Translations under genes and position numbers: made by a program
The notes under the pieces: model-generated
Seen by the model: the letters and a program-made list of their open reading frames with translations, nothing else
Told to the model about the DNA's origin: nothing
Databases searched by the model: none
Source of the DNA: Malus domestica
Taxonomy: Eukaryota > Streptophyta > Magnoliopsida > Rosales > Rosaceae
Direction: 5' to 3'
Length of the DNA stretch: 64,000 nt
Assembly: GCF_042453785.1 (NCBI RefSeq)
Contig: NC_091670.1
Location: forward strand, 33,615,501 to 33,679,500
Shown: piece by piece, positions 24,081-36,491 of the stretch
Position numbering within the stretch: position 1 is the first letter of the stretch
Layout: every line of letters starts with the position of its first letter

Positions 24081-24247
24081 GTAATACTAGGGAGACTAAA
24101 TTTGTACACTAAGTTTTATAAACTAATTGACATGGAAGTTTATGATTTGATTATTACTTAAACGTTGATAAACGTGCTCATTTCTTATTGGTGACACATC
24201 ATTTAGTTTGCAATTTTAGTCTATAAATTTAGTCTCTCTAGCATTAC
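24081..24247. mobile_element. MITE with GTAATRCTAG ends
   Basis: The left end GTAATACTAGGGAGACTAAATTT pairs with the right end AAATTTAGTCTCTCTAGCATTAC with two mismatches. The 167-bp interior is AT-rich and includes GATTATTACTTAAACGTTGAT. A diverged relative without paired ends seems to lie near 26.81-26.93 kb. It sits 17 bp beyond the downstream stop of the heat-shock frame, in that gene's 3' flank. Confidence 0.75.
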
Positions 24248-24263
24248 GCATTATGTTTTCTAA

Positions 24264-24359
24264 TTAAGCTTTGCAGCACACAAAACGTCCAAGTCCTTCG
24301 GAACCATGTCCTTCATCATCCCCAGAGATCTCAACCTTCTTATGTTTGTGTTTTTTTCT
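24264..24359 (-). pseudogene. Untranslated C-terminal tail of the heat-shock gene
   Basis: This is the in-frame continuation after the TGA stop: RKKHKHKKVEISGDDE followed by GHGSEGLGRFVCCKA and TAA. The lysine-rich stretch and VEISG closely resemble the end of HSP20 proteins. It would be translated only by read-through or in an allele without the local frameshift pair. Confidence 0.65.
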
Positions 24360-24746
24360 TCAATTCCTCCTCCTAGGCACTGTAATTACCAACACCCCGT
24401 CACGCATTGAAGCCTTAATCTCATCGACCTTGGCTTTGTCAGGCAACCTAAAATTCCTCGAGAAGCTTCCACTTGTCCTTTCCTTACAGTGCCACGTCTC
24501 ATGCTTGGGGTCTTCCGTTTCAGGCTCCAGTTTTCTCTCTGCAGTAACACGAAGCGCTTTGTTTTCTTGCAGCTCAAGCTTCACGTCCTCTTTTGCAAGG
24601 CCTGGAAGATCTATTTCAAAGATGTGAGCATTTGACGTCTCCTTCCAGTCCATGTATGTGGTGTTGTTGGATATTTCTGAATCGAAAACTCTGAAGGGTG
24701 CCAAAAAGTTGGGCTGATCTAAGAGAGATTGCAATAAAATGGACAT
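24360..24746 (-). CDS. Small heat-shock protein (HSP20), C-terminally truncated
   Basis: An intronless chaperone gene of 128 codons; class I/II cytosolic relatives are usually 150-160 residues. The alpha-crystallin domain spans about 31-125: [19 protein letters not shown], then the [19 protein letters not shown] block and the closing [11 protein letters not shown]. The frame stops at TGA 24362-24360 after VPRRRN. The same frame is then open for 31 more codons to TAA 24266-24264 and includes KKVEISGDDE, which looks like the conserved C-terminal tail. A short shifted segment around the stop encodes EELKKK. The tail normally carries the I/V-x-I anchoring motif (here VEI). The gene is therefore either a truncated functional chaperone or a new pseudogene. 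Its class within the family is uncertain. Confidence 0.85.
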   Translation of the reverse strand: MSILLQSLLDQPNFLAPFRVFDSEISNNTTYMDWKETSNAHIFEIDLPGLAKEDVKLELQENKALRVTAERKLEPETEDPKHETWHCKERTSGSFSRNFRLPDKAKVDEIKASMRDGVLVITVPRRRN

Positions 24747-24932
24747 TTTCAGATTTGAGTTTTTGTTGTTTTTATGGTTTGGGTTTAGGGTTTGGGATGA
24801 TAAAGCTATTAACTTGAGTTCTTGTTTTAATTACGGATGGTGTTTTTTTTTTTTTCAGATTTCGCAAGTGATGATTTTGGTGCGTTGTTTGATATGAGTA
24901 TTTATTCTGGGAGGGAAGAGGAGACGGTGATT

Positions 24933-24950
24933 TTCTTGGAGTTTCTGGAG
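24933..24950. promoter_or_regulatory. Imperfect heat-shock element
   Basis: TTCttGGAgtTTCtgGAG shows four units with the correct 5-bp spacing, two exact TTC units and two GAA units with one mismatch each. It is about 190 bp upstream of the small heat-shock ATG. The position suits heat-shock factor control, but the two mismatched units make it weak. Confidence 0.35.
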
Positions 24951-25173
24951 TTGGATAGTCTTTGGCTTCTAGGGAAATGATGTTCTTGATGTCGATGGAC
25001 TTTGTTGGGCACATTCCATTTATATTTTTCGAGATAATGGATAGGGGATAGAAGTCAATATTACAGAACTCTCTAGGAAAACCTGGAAATTGATTCCTAG
25101 AAGTACTGTTCAAGCTCAAAAGCGTAGTTTGAATATGCTTTTCTATAAAGCATTTATTTGTTGTTAGAAGCAC

Positions 25174-27240
25174 ATGAAATTTTTATCAAGAATTCATAAA
25201 ATATCTGACAACCACATAGACACTATTAACTTCGTATGCTAAAACATTATCCCAAGCACTTTCGATTATCTAAATCTAAAAATACTTCCAGATCCAACAT
25301 GAAAATCTAAATTTGTATACTCAAGTGTACGAATAAATCATTTTAGTCACTTCAACAAAAAAAACTAGTCTTTAATTACAATGCCAATGAGAAATGGTCC
25401 CATCAAGTGTGTATTAAATATAGTTTACCATCGATATTGTCTCCAAACTCAAACATACGTCCAACACGTGGGGTGAGATAGCCGCAATGAACTCATCAAC
25501 GTGTGGAATTTTTTCTAAAAAGCATAGGTTCTATTAGTATTTAGCCACCAACTTCTAAGTCGTAGATTATTTTGGTATTTTCGGATGCATGATTATGTTC
25601 ATCTACATTTATAGTTTGTATTGAACCACACAACCTGAACACTGTTATAATCCTTCATGATTTTACAACCAGATCGAAGATGATCATCCTCTCAAGTATT
25701 GTGTATGTGGACGTTTCGACGTTCCTCTTCTATCCTAAGGAGTTTCTTTGAGGCCTCCACATCATACCAAATTAAGATCAGCCCATGCACAGCCTTAAAA
25801 TGAGCTCAGTTAGAAACATTATTTAGGGGCATGTGTGGGCTTTTCCTGCAGAGTTCCCAACCTAATAATATTATTCAATTAAAAATTGAACACGACCAAT
25901 TTATCCTATTTTGTTTTTTGGACGAACCAATTTATTCTATTTGATTCCTAAATCACGTCCAACAAAAAAAATTTCCTAAATCATAACTTCAGACCAAAAC
26001 GAAATGGAAAATCCTAAACCATGATCAGAAACGCATATGATACATGAAAAAACAAAATGGTACTTAGAAAACTTCCTGATCATGCTCACTTATGCAAGTT
26101 AATTTTTTGTATTGGCCAATTGTTTATTTATGTGGCAATACACCAATTTTACTACAATGATCAAATTGGTGTATCAGCACATGATTAAAAAAAATGACAT
26201 TTTGAATTAGTACTTAATCATCATCTCTAACCAATAATGCAGATGTATAATTGTAACAAAAATAAATAAAAAATGTACCAAATATAAATGTGTTTTACGT
26301 ACACAGGTACATATATATTGATAGAATTGTACCTCAGTTTCATATATATTTTTTTCTTTGATCATCAAGTGTGCCAATAAAAACAAGGTAAACTAATTAT
26401 ATCCTTTTTGTTCCCATGGGTTCATGTCCACTAGTGCCCTTGCATGCACGCACAAGTCTTCAGTGCAAAACTAAATATTCCCCCACCATTTGGTCCATAC
26501 AATAATGCAAATTATATATAAAAAAAAAAATCTCGTGCAGGGTTTTGGCTGTGAAATGGAATGTTTTCTTTTCCAATAGTTCAAACACAAGTCATCATCT
26601 CTGCCATGAATATGATCCTTTTCTGTGCAAGCGAATGTGTCAGAAAGTGCTTCACATTCTCCCTTTTCTGCAAATGCATATATGCTTATTACGTGATATC
26701 GTTTAAGCTTCATCGTGCTGACGATGAATACTATAAAAAAGCAAACCCTAGACTGTCACACACCCTTATCGAGAAGAAATTTTTCAGTAGGGAAATGTCA
26801 GAGAAATCAACTATTAAGATTAAATTTGTAATAGGTTATTAATGGTTGAATTATTACTTAATGTTGATTAATATGTTTATTTTTATTAGTGACGCATTAT
26901 ATGGGCTTTATAATTGCGTTTTCAAAATTTCCTAAATCTCTAATTTTTTAGCAAAATTTCAAATAATTTTGATTTTGCTTCAATTCATTCGTGTGCTTCA
27001 ATAATATGCTTAAGTTAAATAAAACTCACAAGGCAAATAGCTTTTGTTTCAAAGTTAACTGGAGCACTGTGCTCTCTCGCCTACATCTAAATTCAAATCT
27101 TCCTCTCCATATTTCAAAGTAATTCCGTAGCCAAGTTTGACATAACGAAATGATTAATTTAATTAAATGAAACCCATATATAAAGCATATAGTCGAAGAG
27201 CAAGAGTGTAGAGAAGCATTATTTGAGAATACAAACTAAA
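25174..27240. other. Intergenic DNA without recognisable gene
   Basis: About 2 kb of AT-rich DNA between the heat-shock gene and the SABATH pseudogene. I see only small inverted segments (for example CAATACACCAATTTT / AAATTGGTGTAT near 26140-26175) and short A/T runs. Open frames here lack any protein-family character. Confidence 0.5.
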
Positions 27241-28335
27241 ATGGAGGTAGATCAGCAAGTTCTTCACATGAATGGAGGAGTTGGGAAAACAAGCTATGCA
27301 ACCAACTCTCTACTTCAAAGAGCTGCGATTTCAATGGTGAAGCCCATTAAGGCAAGCATAGAGCAGCTTTGTAGCAAACTCTCCTCTGACTGTTTGAAAA
27401 TAGCAGACTTCGGTTGGGATGCTCTTCCGGACCCAACACCCTTCTGGTGGTATCAGATATCATACACAACATCCATGCCACTTCCGAAAACTGAACCGTC
27501 CATCTCCTTCACTCCAAGCCTTCTTGAATGATCTTCCCGGAAACGTTTTCAACACTCTGTTCAGGTCATTGCCAGGGTTCTAAAAGAAACTTGAGGAAGA
27601 ACAGTTAGGGCCATGTTTCATTACTGCAATGCCTGGTTCTTTCTATGGCAGGCTCTTTCCAAACAATTCTCTCCACTTTGTTCACTCTAGTTATGGCCTT
27701 CTGTGGATCTCTCAGGCTTTGGAGGTTTGATAACCAAGGAAGGAGAGGGACTAAACAAGAAGAACATATACATAGCGAAAACAAGCCCACCTGCTGTGTA
27801 TAAGCAGTACTTGGAGCAATTCAAAAAGGACTTCAGAGTGTTTTTGAGATCACAAGCAGAAGAGCTGGTTCCCGGACGAAGTATGGTCATCACAACATTG
27901 GGGAGCACAAAGAGCCATGATCCACTTAGCATTTGGGAAGTTGTCGGACTCAAACTCAATAATATGGTTTTAGAGGGTTTGATTGAGGAGGAAAAATTGG
28001 ACACATTCAATATGCCATTGTATTTTCCTACAACAAAGGAGGCTGAAGATGTCATCGAGGAGGAAGGATTTTTTACTTTGCAAAGCCTTGAAGTTTTCAA
28101 AAATGATTGGGACTCCTATATAAAGCATGCTGACAGTGGCCTCGATAAAAAGGCAAGGGCTGCCGTACTTGCCACTGAGATAAGGGCTGTGGTAGAGCCT
28201 CTTCTGGCAACCCAATTCGGAGAAGTGGCTATGGACGATTTGTTTCGCAGGTTTGAAGAAGATGTCCTTGATCACATGGAAATGGAGAATTGACAGTTCA
28301 TTGACCTGGTTATCTCGTTGACAAAGAAGCGTTGA
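27241..28335 (+). pseudogene. SABATH carboxyl methyltransferase pseudogene
   Basis: The intact family uses S-adenosylmethionine to methylate the carboxyl group of salicylate, jasmonate or benzoate. The start MEVDQQVLHMNGGVGKTSYA and the later blocks [55 protein letters not shown] and VEPLLATQFGE are diagnostic. The copy is dead. There is a frameshift in the SAM motif region (about 27413-27420) and a second near 27495. A TAA interrupts GF-KKLEEE (about 27582). A one-base loss near 27720 shifts the frame, and a TGA comes after HMEMEN (28291-28293), 13 codons before the likely original end at 28333-28335. No introns interrupt it, although family genes normally have some, which suggests a processed copy. 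No poly(A) tail is visible. Confidence 0.88.
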
Positions 28336-31300
28336 ATAAGGTGAATATGCAAGAAATGAGAACAAGATTTAGGTTACATTGTTCTTTTTATTTTGTACTT
28401 CATTATAAGAAATAAATTTGCTTACTGTTAACTATTGCAGAAGATCAGCAACTTTTCAGTAAAACGAGGAAGATGAACTGAAGAAAAAGAGACATATAGA
28501 AGAAGATGACCATTTCATCCGCGAGGTGGTTATTGCTTCTCTTATTCTAGTTTGGTTTGTTGGCTCAACGTTTCAAATTGCAGATGCATTTACAAACAAA
28601 ATAATAAAAATAAATAAATAAATATAAAGCATATAGTCTTTTACGTCAAAATAATGTGGCTACCAAATTAAATCCGGTCTTTATCATCTCAACAAAATGT
28701 GGTTACCATATGCTCGTGGGGAAAAGAAAACTAATGAAACTAGATTCATCAATTCGACTTCGATGAATTAACACAATATTGAATGGAAAACGAACAATCC
28801 AAATTGGATGGTTCAAAAGGGAAGGCTCTAGGAAATAACTAAAAAAAGAAGAAGAATACAAAGATGAAGTAGAAGTAGAACACACGGCTTGGGTTGTATA
28901 ATGGAAGTTGTCTGTTGCATGATTTTGCTTTGTTTTTGTCTGAAGAAGATAACTAATTAGTGCTTAAATGTCGGTTTTGTATCACATGGGGTGTCTCACT
29001 GCTGGTGTGATATTATTCCTGAAACATATTGAGGTTTTGGTAGGCACATATATGCAGTTAAAACTTAAAATAGACAGTTTAACGTATTGTTGTAAGATGC
29101 AAAGGAGAGTCGAGAAAGGTTTGAGGTTGTTGGCATTCCTTAACTTAAAAAGTATTTACTATTGAATGATTAGAATCTTATTTGTTATAACAAGCAATTT
29201 TTCTCGTTGGCATATATCAAAATGCAATTTGGTGTAAAAAAGGATAAGTTATTATCCAAAATAATAATAATTTTATCTGTCAAACTATGATTTGTTTGCC
29301 AAAATAAAAATAATTCAATAAATTATCAAATCAATCATAATCAATTATGCAGGAAATTCTTGTGGTGGGAGAGGTGTGTTTTGTAGATAAACATTAGACA
29401 AGGGTTTGGTCCACGCCAACAAAATTTCCAAATACAAATTAGAATGTTAAACGAGAGGAATAGGAAAAGTTAGATGCTTGCTATCTGTTCTTTAAGGATA
29501 GGGTTCGTAACTTAATTATAACACCCCATGTTGGTAGTTATTCTTTTTCCATGTGACATGTTTTTGTGTACCCAATTAGACTTGACCACTAGCCTAATGT
29601 GGTTAAAGAGTTTAATGTGATTTGGTGATTAGTACTTAATAGTAGATTTGTGTAGAAAATACACAGATCCATGCATTTGTCAAAACTCGAGATGCTACTA
29701 TCTTAATATTTTAAATCAATCATATATTGTGTTTAACTTTATCACATAACAATGCATTATTAGCTTGCATATCATATCCCAAGGCAAGACATTCCCATTA
29801 GGCCAAGAACAAGTTCATTCTAATTCTAACGTCAAAATTGCTTCTACAGGATCCTGACTTTTGGGACTATACACTCACTTGGAAGCAAGGTTTCTTATGC
29901 TCCTGCAGGCCATGTGAGTCTGTGACTTTGTGAAAGTGTGAAAGGATAAAAAGGCTCAAGCCACAAAGTAAATTAAGGGTCCACAAACCATCAATGAGGA
30001 TCAACAAGTCTTATGGTAGTTTGAGTACAAATCTCAATTGCTCATGACTTCACAAAACACATGTACTAGAGATGACACATGTCATCCTCTCAATGTACAC
30101 AAGGTGCACAGATCCCCAATAGGACAGTTTATATGCACTTTGATGACACCATATCTTAGAGGCCATGATTTATATTGGCTTCAATAACTGCTTGAGCTGG
30201 CATCACATCCAGCAAATATTAGAGGAGAAATGTGTCAAATAACTCAATTTAATGAGTCATCTAACTCTTTTTTTTTTTTTTAATGTGAAAAGTTTAAGCA
30301 TTATGAGTTGAGTGAATGGTCGAATGTATGTTTATTGGGTTGAATAAATTAATGGTCGAACATAAATGTAAATTGGTTTGAAATGATCAAATAGTTTAAC
30401 ATTAGCTAGGTTCAACAATAAAAAAAAGTTGATCACTGATCAAACGAAGTCATTTAATGTAATTCCCTAATTAAATGACTAATATGGTTGAAATATGCAG
30501 GTTCAATATGTTTACATAACGTTTATGTGTAAAACGCTATGGTTATTCCTTTCTTCCTATATATACAATATTTTGCTACTTCATCCCTTATTGCAGATGT
30601 TCAAAAGCCCATATTCCAGACTGTAAGAAACAAAAACAAGCAGGAAAAAGGAACCAAAAGAGATCAAAGAAAGAAAAGGGACCAATATGCCAGTTTGTCT
30701 TGGAAAAGTATGTGTGAGAATCCTATTGATTACATAAATATATCAGTTAATTAACGTGTGTAAGTTCAGAAAGGTCTTGTATGGACTTCTAATATCTTTC
30801 ATTTGATTAGTTCAACTACTAAATCCTAACCACTGTTCAACCTCAATAACTTTATAGCTTGTGCTTACTCAAAAGGGCAATTATGATTATTAAAATAATC
30901 AAGTTTCTCTACTTTACTTTGAACAGTGTTTGGCTCCTTACACGTAAAGTGACCTACATTACCTTGAACACTATTTGATTTCTTACATGTAAGGAGGATA
31001 TACTTACATGTAAGGGATTATTCATTCTTACATGTACATTACAGTTGTAAGAAAAAAATTTGAACGTGTATTAATTGTAATTTATCTACAATAAATAATG
31101 ACTCATTACACATAAGTAATCGAGTATTTCACATTCGCTTCACCTCACCAAAAAAAATTTGAGAGAGAGAATGAGAGATTCCCTCCAGCTAAAAAGAGGG
31201 TATCAATAATTGGTCTTTTACTTGCATTGTTACCTTCCTTATCCACCACTCAAGCTTTAAGCTCTGGCATATCAGAAGAATATATCCAAACATCTTCTGT

Positions 31301-31550
31301 AAAGTTGGAAGAGGAGGGAAGTCCTAAGTGAAAAAAAAATGGTGGCTTCAGCACATAATCCCATAATCCTCCCACCCAACAAATCCCCATTTTAATTTCA
31401 ATTTGATTCTCTCCCTATGCAAGAACAACATAAACAAATTATATTATTAACAATAATTAACAGCAAATAATCCCAAATTGCCAAGTAAGTAGGCAGGCCC
31501 CAACCTCCCCATGTTACACAACCTCCCCTTTACCTGTCCCCACTTCCTCT
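28336..31550. other. Intergenic DNA without recognisable gene
   Basis: A 3.2-kb AT-rich stretch. It contains short direct repeats (TTACATGTAAGG near 30985-31030), T runs (30270-30282) and no frame with protein-family features. Nothing else could be supported. Confidence 0.5.
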
Positions 31551-31564
31551 CCATTTATAAAATC
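31551..31564 (+). promoter_or_regulatory. TATA box of the glycosylase gene
   Basis: CCATTTATAAAATCC lies about 210 bp before the ATG and is followed by a pyrimidine-rich leader (CCCTTTCCCCTTCCTTC). That suggests transcription starting near 31585 with a 5' UTR of about 180 bases. Confidence 0.5.
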
Positions 31565-31767
31565 CCCATTCCCTCCCTTTCCCCTTCCTTCACTCCCACA
31601 CCACCTCCTCCATTGATCTCTTCCCTTCTGCACATTCTTGAGCTATTTTTCCTAAAAACCCTAGTTTTTGGCCTTCTTCTCTATTAATTGCTAAACCTAC
31701 CCAGCAGCCAACACACATAGAGATTTGCATACCCAAACACAAAATATATACATATAACATAAGAAAT

Positions 31768-34079
31768 ATGTGCAGCTCAAAGGCCAAGGTGACCTTAGGG
31801 ATTGAAGTCGCACCCATTGTGGCTGGAATCAATGGCAGGCCAGTCCTTCAGCCTAATTGCAACCGGGTTCCTAGCCTAGACCGGCGTGGTTCGATTAAGA
31901 AAATATCGACACCATCACCACCTCCACTACCATTGCCAACTTCTTCTGCAAGTATTACTAGTCCTAGAACTACCAACAAGGCAGCTTCATCTTTGTTAAC
32001 ACCTCCCATTTCTCCCAAGTCAAAGTCCCCAAGGCCACCAGCAATCAAGAGAGGAAATGACCCTAATGGCCTTAATTCGAGTTCCGAAAAAGTTGTCACA
32101 CCAGGAGGAACCACAAGAGCTAAGATTTTGGAGAGGAAGAAGTCCAAGAGTTTCAAGCGCGCTAGCGTTGGTGTTGATGTTGATGCTGCTGATCATAATC
32201 ATGGAGGTTTTGGTAATGGTGGATTCTCTGCTTCTAATATCGAGGCCTCGTTGAGTTATTCCTCTTCCTTGATCACCGAGGCACCTGGCAGCATTGCTGC
32301 TGGCAGGAGGGAACAGATGGCGCTTCAGCATGCACAACGGAAGATGAAGATTGCCCATTACGGCAGGTCAAAGTCTGCCAACCTTGAAAGGGTTGTTCCT
32401 GTTGATGCTTCTGGTAATGTAGAAGCCAAGGCAGCTGAAGAAGAGAAAAGGTGCAGCTTTATCACGGCTAATTCAGGTAATTTATAATCCTTAAATTATT
32501 ATTGGACTCAATCTGTGAAATGAAAATGATAAATAATGTTCCTAATTAACTGATTATTAATTGTTTTATTTTAATTTTATCTTTATCCTCAGATCCCATC
32601 TATGTTGCTTACCATGATGAAGAATGGGGAGTTCCTGTCCATGATGACAAGTAAGTCCAATTGTTCCTCTGATAATAACTGATCAAGAAAAAATAGGATG
32701 AATATCAGACTGATAAGTAGTCATTATTTTCCTTTTTACTCATTTGGATTCAATTTATTCATGTTGCAGGATGTTGTTCGAACTGCTTGTGTTAACTGGA
32801 GCTCAAGTTGGCTCAGATTGGACTTCCATTTTGAAAAAACGTCAAGATTTCAGGTGAGTCCTTGTTGTCATGCAATTTGTTACCAACAAAAATTAACGGG
32901 CGTATACAACGTTGTTCTCACAATAATTGACCATGTAACAAGTTATGATGAATGCAGAACTGATGATGTAGTCATTTGTCTTTTTTTTTTTACTATCATG
33001 CTTCTTCTCATTAGGTAGATGGGATCAAACAGTATGTTTCTGAAAAACTGCCTTTTTATTATATATGTTCCACCTCTGCAGGGATGCATTTTCAGGATTT
33101 GATGCAGAAACTGTGGCAAATTTAAGTGACAAACAGATGATGTCAATTGCTTCAGAATATGGCATTGAAATCAGCAGGATCCGAGGGGTTGTAGACAACT
33201 CTAACAGAATTCTTGAGGTAAAAATACTAAGCATCAAAATCTGCAATTTCTTGCTTTTTGTCCTCTTAACAAATCTTTTCCATCTAATCTGTCCCCTTCT
33301 TTTAAGGACCATTTTTTTTTCCTGATCAATGATCACGCCTTCTTTTTAAGGACATGTTAAAGAACATTTTCATTCGTTTAAGAAAACCCATGAAAATAAT
33401 GTAATGTTATAAAGAGAATATTGACTTGACCATCATTTACATCTTAATCTTTAATTCTTTTTGAGTTAAAGCATAATCTATGATTCTTTTCTTCCATTGT
33501 TTGGTGAAAAGCTTGACTGGTGCGGTATTCCAGCTGTTGTGCATGATGTTTGCAATATATAACTACAATAAAGAATTATTATTGACGTTTTAAATAATTA
33601 TATGTAATCATCTTTCAGTGTAGGGTATTAGTTTGGAACGTTAGTAACAACTTTTTCTACAAATATTATATAATATATATCTCCTTTTCTTTTAACACTT
33701 GGAAAAGCTAATATGGCTTAGTTTAGTAGTAGTAGTACTTAAGTGTTGTATTTATACTAATGAACTCAATTTTTTTTAAAAATACTTGCAGATTAAGAAG
33801 GAATTTGGATCATTTGACAAGTACATCTGGGGATTTGTCAATGAAAAGCCCATCTCACCACAATATAAATTAGGCTACAAAATCCCAGTGAAGACATCCA
33901 AATCAGAGTCGATCAGCAGAGACATGGTTAGGAGGGGATTTAGGTTTGTGGGTCCAACAGTTGTTCATTCATTCATGCAAGCCTCAGGCCTCACGAACGA
34001 CCATCTGATCACTTGCCACAGCCACCTCCGATGCACCTTATTGGCTGCCTGCCGTCCCACATTGGAAGATATTCTGTAG
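31768..34079 (+). CDS. DNA-3-methyladenine glycosylase I-like protein
   Basis: A Tag-family base-excision enzyme that removes alkylated adenine. Five exons (31768-32476, 32593-32650, 32770-32853, 33082-33217, 33792-34079) join in frame to 424 residues. The first about 220 residues form a Pro/Ser- and Lys-rich plant extension of unknown role. The glycosylase domain runs from about 228 to 415. It keeps the zinc-snap set C229 (RCSFI), H244 (YHDEEWG), H400 and C404 (NDHLITC), and the helix-hairpin segment WTSILKKR...FRDAFSGFD. At the position where E. coli Tag has its catalytic Glu (LEGQQAG, from memory) this protein has Thr (LTGAQVG), so activity may differ; I believe plant homologues share this. 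The start is the first in-frame ATG after the leader. Confidence 0.93.
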
Positions 34080-35690
34080 AATTATTGACATCAAAGAGAG
34101 AAAAAGAAGAAGAAAATCATGGACAAAATTATAAACCCTAATGCGTTCGATGATTAATATGTTAGAGAAGTGTGTGCATATAGTTTGCTAACTATATCGA
34201 AGAAAAAAAAAATAGTAGTTACTTGTGATGGTTGTGAATTGTGTCTACAATGTAGATTAGAGGAAAGGTTTGTGATTAAATATGTGAGATTTTAGTTAGG
34301 GTGTCGAAAGTGCATCAACAGTCAAGATTCACGATTAGTATCGAGAATCCATCATTAATGGTTCAGATTCGCATGCTTAGACAACTGATTTTAGTATTCA
34401 TAATTTCTTTTAATTAATGGGTTTGAAGTAGGCAGAAGTGATTGATAATTGGAGATAAAAGAAAGGTTTGGGATGGAGGGTGGTGGTGTAGTGGGAGCTG
34501 AAGGAGGAGACATCATGTGCATATGCATTTGGGAGGCAAGGCATGTGTTGGATGTGTCAGTTTTTTGCTTTTTATTTCCATGTGACCCATCAAACTTTGA
34601 ATGATTTGAATTCCTTTAACAGGCTGTGTGGGATACTACCATCATGTGTATCTCTCAATTGCTCTGGTAATTGAGTTATTAGTGTATTTTTCTAACTCCT
34701 TTTTTTTGCTTTGGGGGAATATTATACCCCATTGTATTCTTGGATTTGATGTGTGAGGTTTTGAGTGCTTTTTTTTTTTTTGAATCGATTGGGATGTACT
34801 TCTGTTCTGATTGCTGACTAGTGACTAATAATATATACACCTTTTTAAAATAGTTTTTTTTTTTCAAATAGAAAAAGATTAGGCAAGATCATCACTTTAT
34901 CAACGGTCTTGTGCGAGACACCTACCTTTCTTTGAAAGGGAGGACGATTACATCCAGAAACTCTCTGCCTTCCTGCCCACCAAAGGGGAGAGGACTTTTT
35001 AAAAATGTTTATTTACTAAATAAGTTAGGTATCTTCTTCTTTGTGTTAATTTTCGAAAAGGTTTGCTTGACATTTTGAAGGGCACTCTGGACATGGGATG
35101 GCTTGAATAAGAATGGGTGTTCAAGTGCAATAATTGAGAGGATAGGAAGTGGTATTTATGTTTGGACAAAGTAGAGGGCTTCACATGATTAGTGTTGACA
35201 ATGGAATTATACAATGGACCTTAATATTTTGTATTCTTACTTTTATTATTTGAAGTTAGACTAGTAAGAGTGAGAAAAATGGTTTGAATGCAAATTGAAA
35301 TGAGTTAGAGAAGAATACTCTATTCACCAAGGCAATTTAGAACTTGTAAATTTTGTATTTAAGTGAAAAATTATGTTATTCATAGTATGTGCTAAATGTT
35401 CAAGTGAATCAACGTAGACCTTCTCTATTTCTAATGAAACTTGTAAAATATGGAAAAAAAAAAGTGAAGGAAGGAGGACAAGCAATTTGTAAGCAAAAAC
35501 CACCATGCGTAATGCGTACTGAAGTTTTGGTTAAAGGAAAAAATATAAAAGAAAGTAACTAAATTCTTATTTCTTTAAAAGAGTATCTCCAACGAACCTG
35601 TTAAAATAAAAATACTTCCAGAGTCATTATTTATTGGTTGCAAAGAAAAGGAGCATGCTATTCTCAAAGTTTAACCTATGCGGGGTGCAA
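34080..35690. other. Intergenic DNA downstream of the glycosylase gene
   Basis: AT-rich, with T runs at 34770-34781 and 34855-34864. Nothing gene-like or repeat-like could be supported beyond the presumed 3' UTR in the first few hundred bases. Confidence 0.5.
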
Positions 35691-35696
35691 AACCCC

Positions 35697-35941
35697 TAGG
35701 TTATGTTTGGTAGGCTGGTTGGAATAGGTTGTGACCAATTCAAATGGACTTGAGTCCAATTCTTTGTTTGTGTGTCAAAATATGAAATAAACATGATTAA
35801 ACATAATGAGTTATGAATCTATAATAAAATGAGTTATATAATCTATCCTTATACATGAATTATAAGTCATATCTTACAAATATATGCCAACCTGATTTTA
35901 TCTAAGGCCTAATCATATCCAGCCCACCAAACAAGCCTCTA
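35697..35941. mobile_element. Foldback element with TTTGGTRGGCTGG ends
   Basis: The left end TAGGTTATGTTTGGTAGGCTGG pairs with the reverse complement of the right end (TAGAGGCTTGTTTGGTGGGCTGG). The 245-bp interior is AT-rich with no frame. Flanks CCCCTAGG / CCTCTAAG could be a decayed 8-bp duplication, which would point to hAT, but this is unsure. Confidence 0.6.
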
Positions 35942-36000
35942 AGTCTTGCTAATTTTCTTATGGCAGAGGTAGAAACTCTTTCCACTTAAATAATAAAGGG

Positions 36001-36199
36001 AATATTTTTACTCATCACCCTCAAGTGATGGTGATGCTCACCACTCTCAAGTGATGATGATGCTCACCACCTTATTTATCACTGTTGGATAAATATAAAT
36101 TTTGAGATCTATGTAGTGAATAGACACAAATTTTAAAATTTAAATCTATCCAATAATAATATGTAGGGTAGTGAGCATTACCATAATTTGAAGGAGTTG
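36001..36199. repeat. Degraded inverted repeat, GATGCTCACCA type
   Basis: The left segment CAAGTGATGATGATGCTCACCACC...TTGGATAAATATAAATTTTGAGATCTATG is matched in reverse by ...AATTTTAAAATTTAAATCTATCCAA...GGTAGTGAGCATTACCATAATTTG. The left part also has a local duplication (CTCAAGTGATG twice). It looks like an old MITE. Confidence 0.5.
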
Positions 36200-36491
36200 C
36201 GCAAAAAAGCACTCAATAAAAAGAGCCACATGCCAATTTACCATGCGCTTAGGGCCACGTTTTAGAATTTGGCACGAGTGTGCTTATGCAAGAATGCAAG
36301 TGCAAGTGAAACCAAGGTTTGATATGCCTAGCTAGTCGAGGAGTGTTATAATTTTTTTTAAAATTCTGATTAAGTACACATAAAATATCATATCTCATTT
36401 AGAATCTTGATTAAACACTATAATTTTTTAAATAATTTAAAATTTTAATTGAAATTAATAGAATGACAACAAAAATTGTAATTACGCATAT

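Noticed and set aside
27687-28365. Minus-strand frames of 131-137 codons over the SABATH relic
   Set aside because: They are antisense shadows of the pseudogene's long C-terminal frame and have no independent support.
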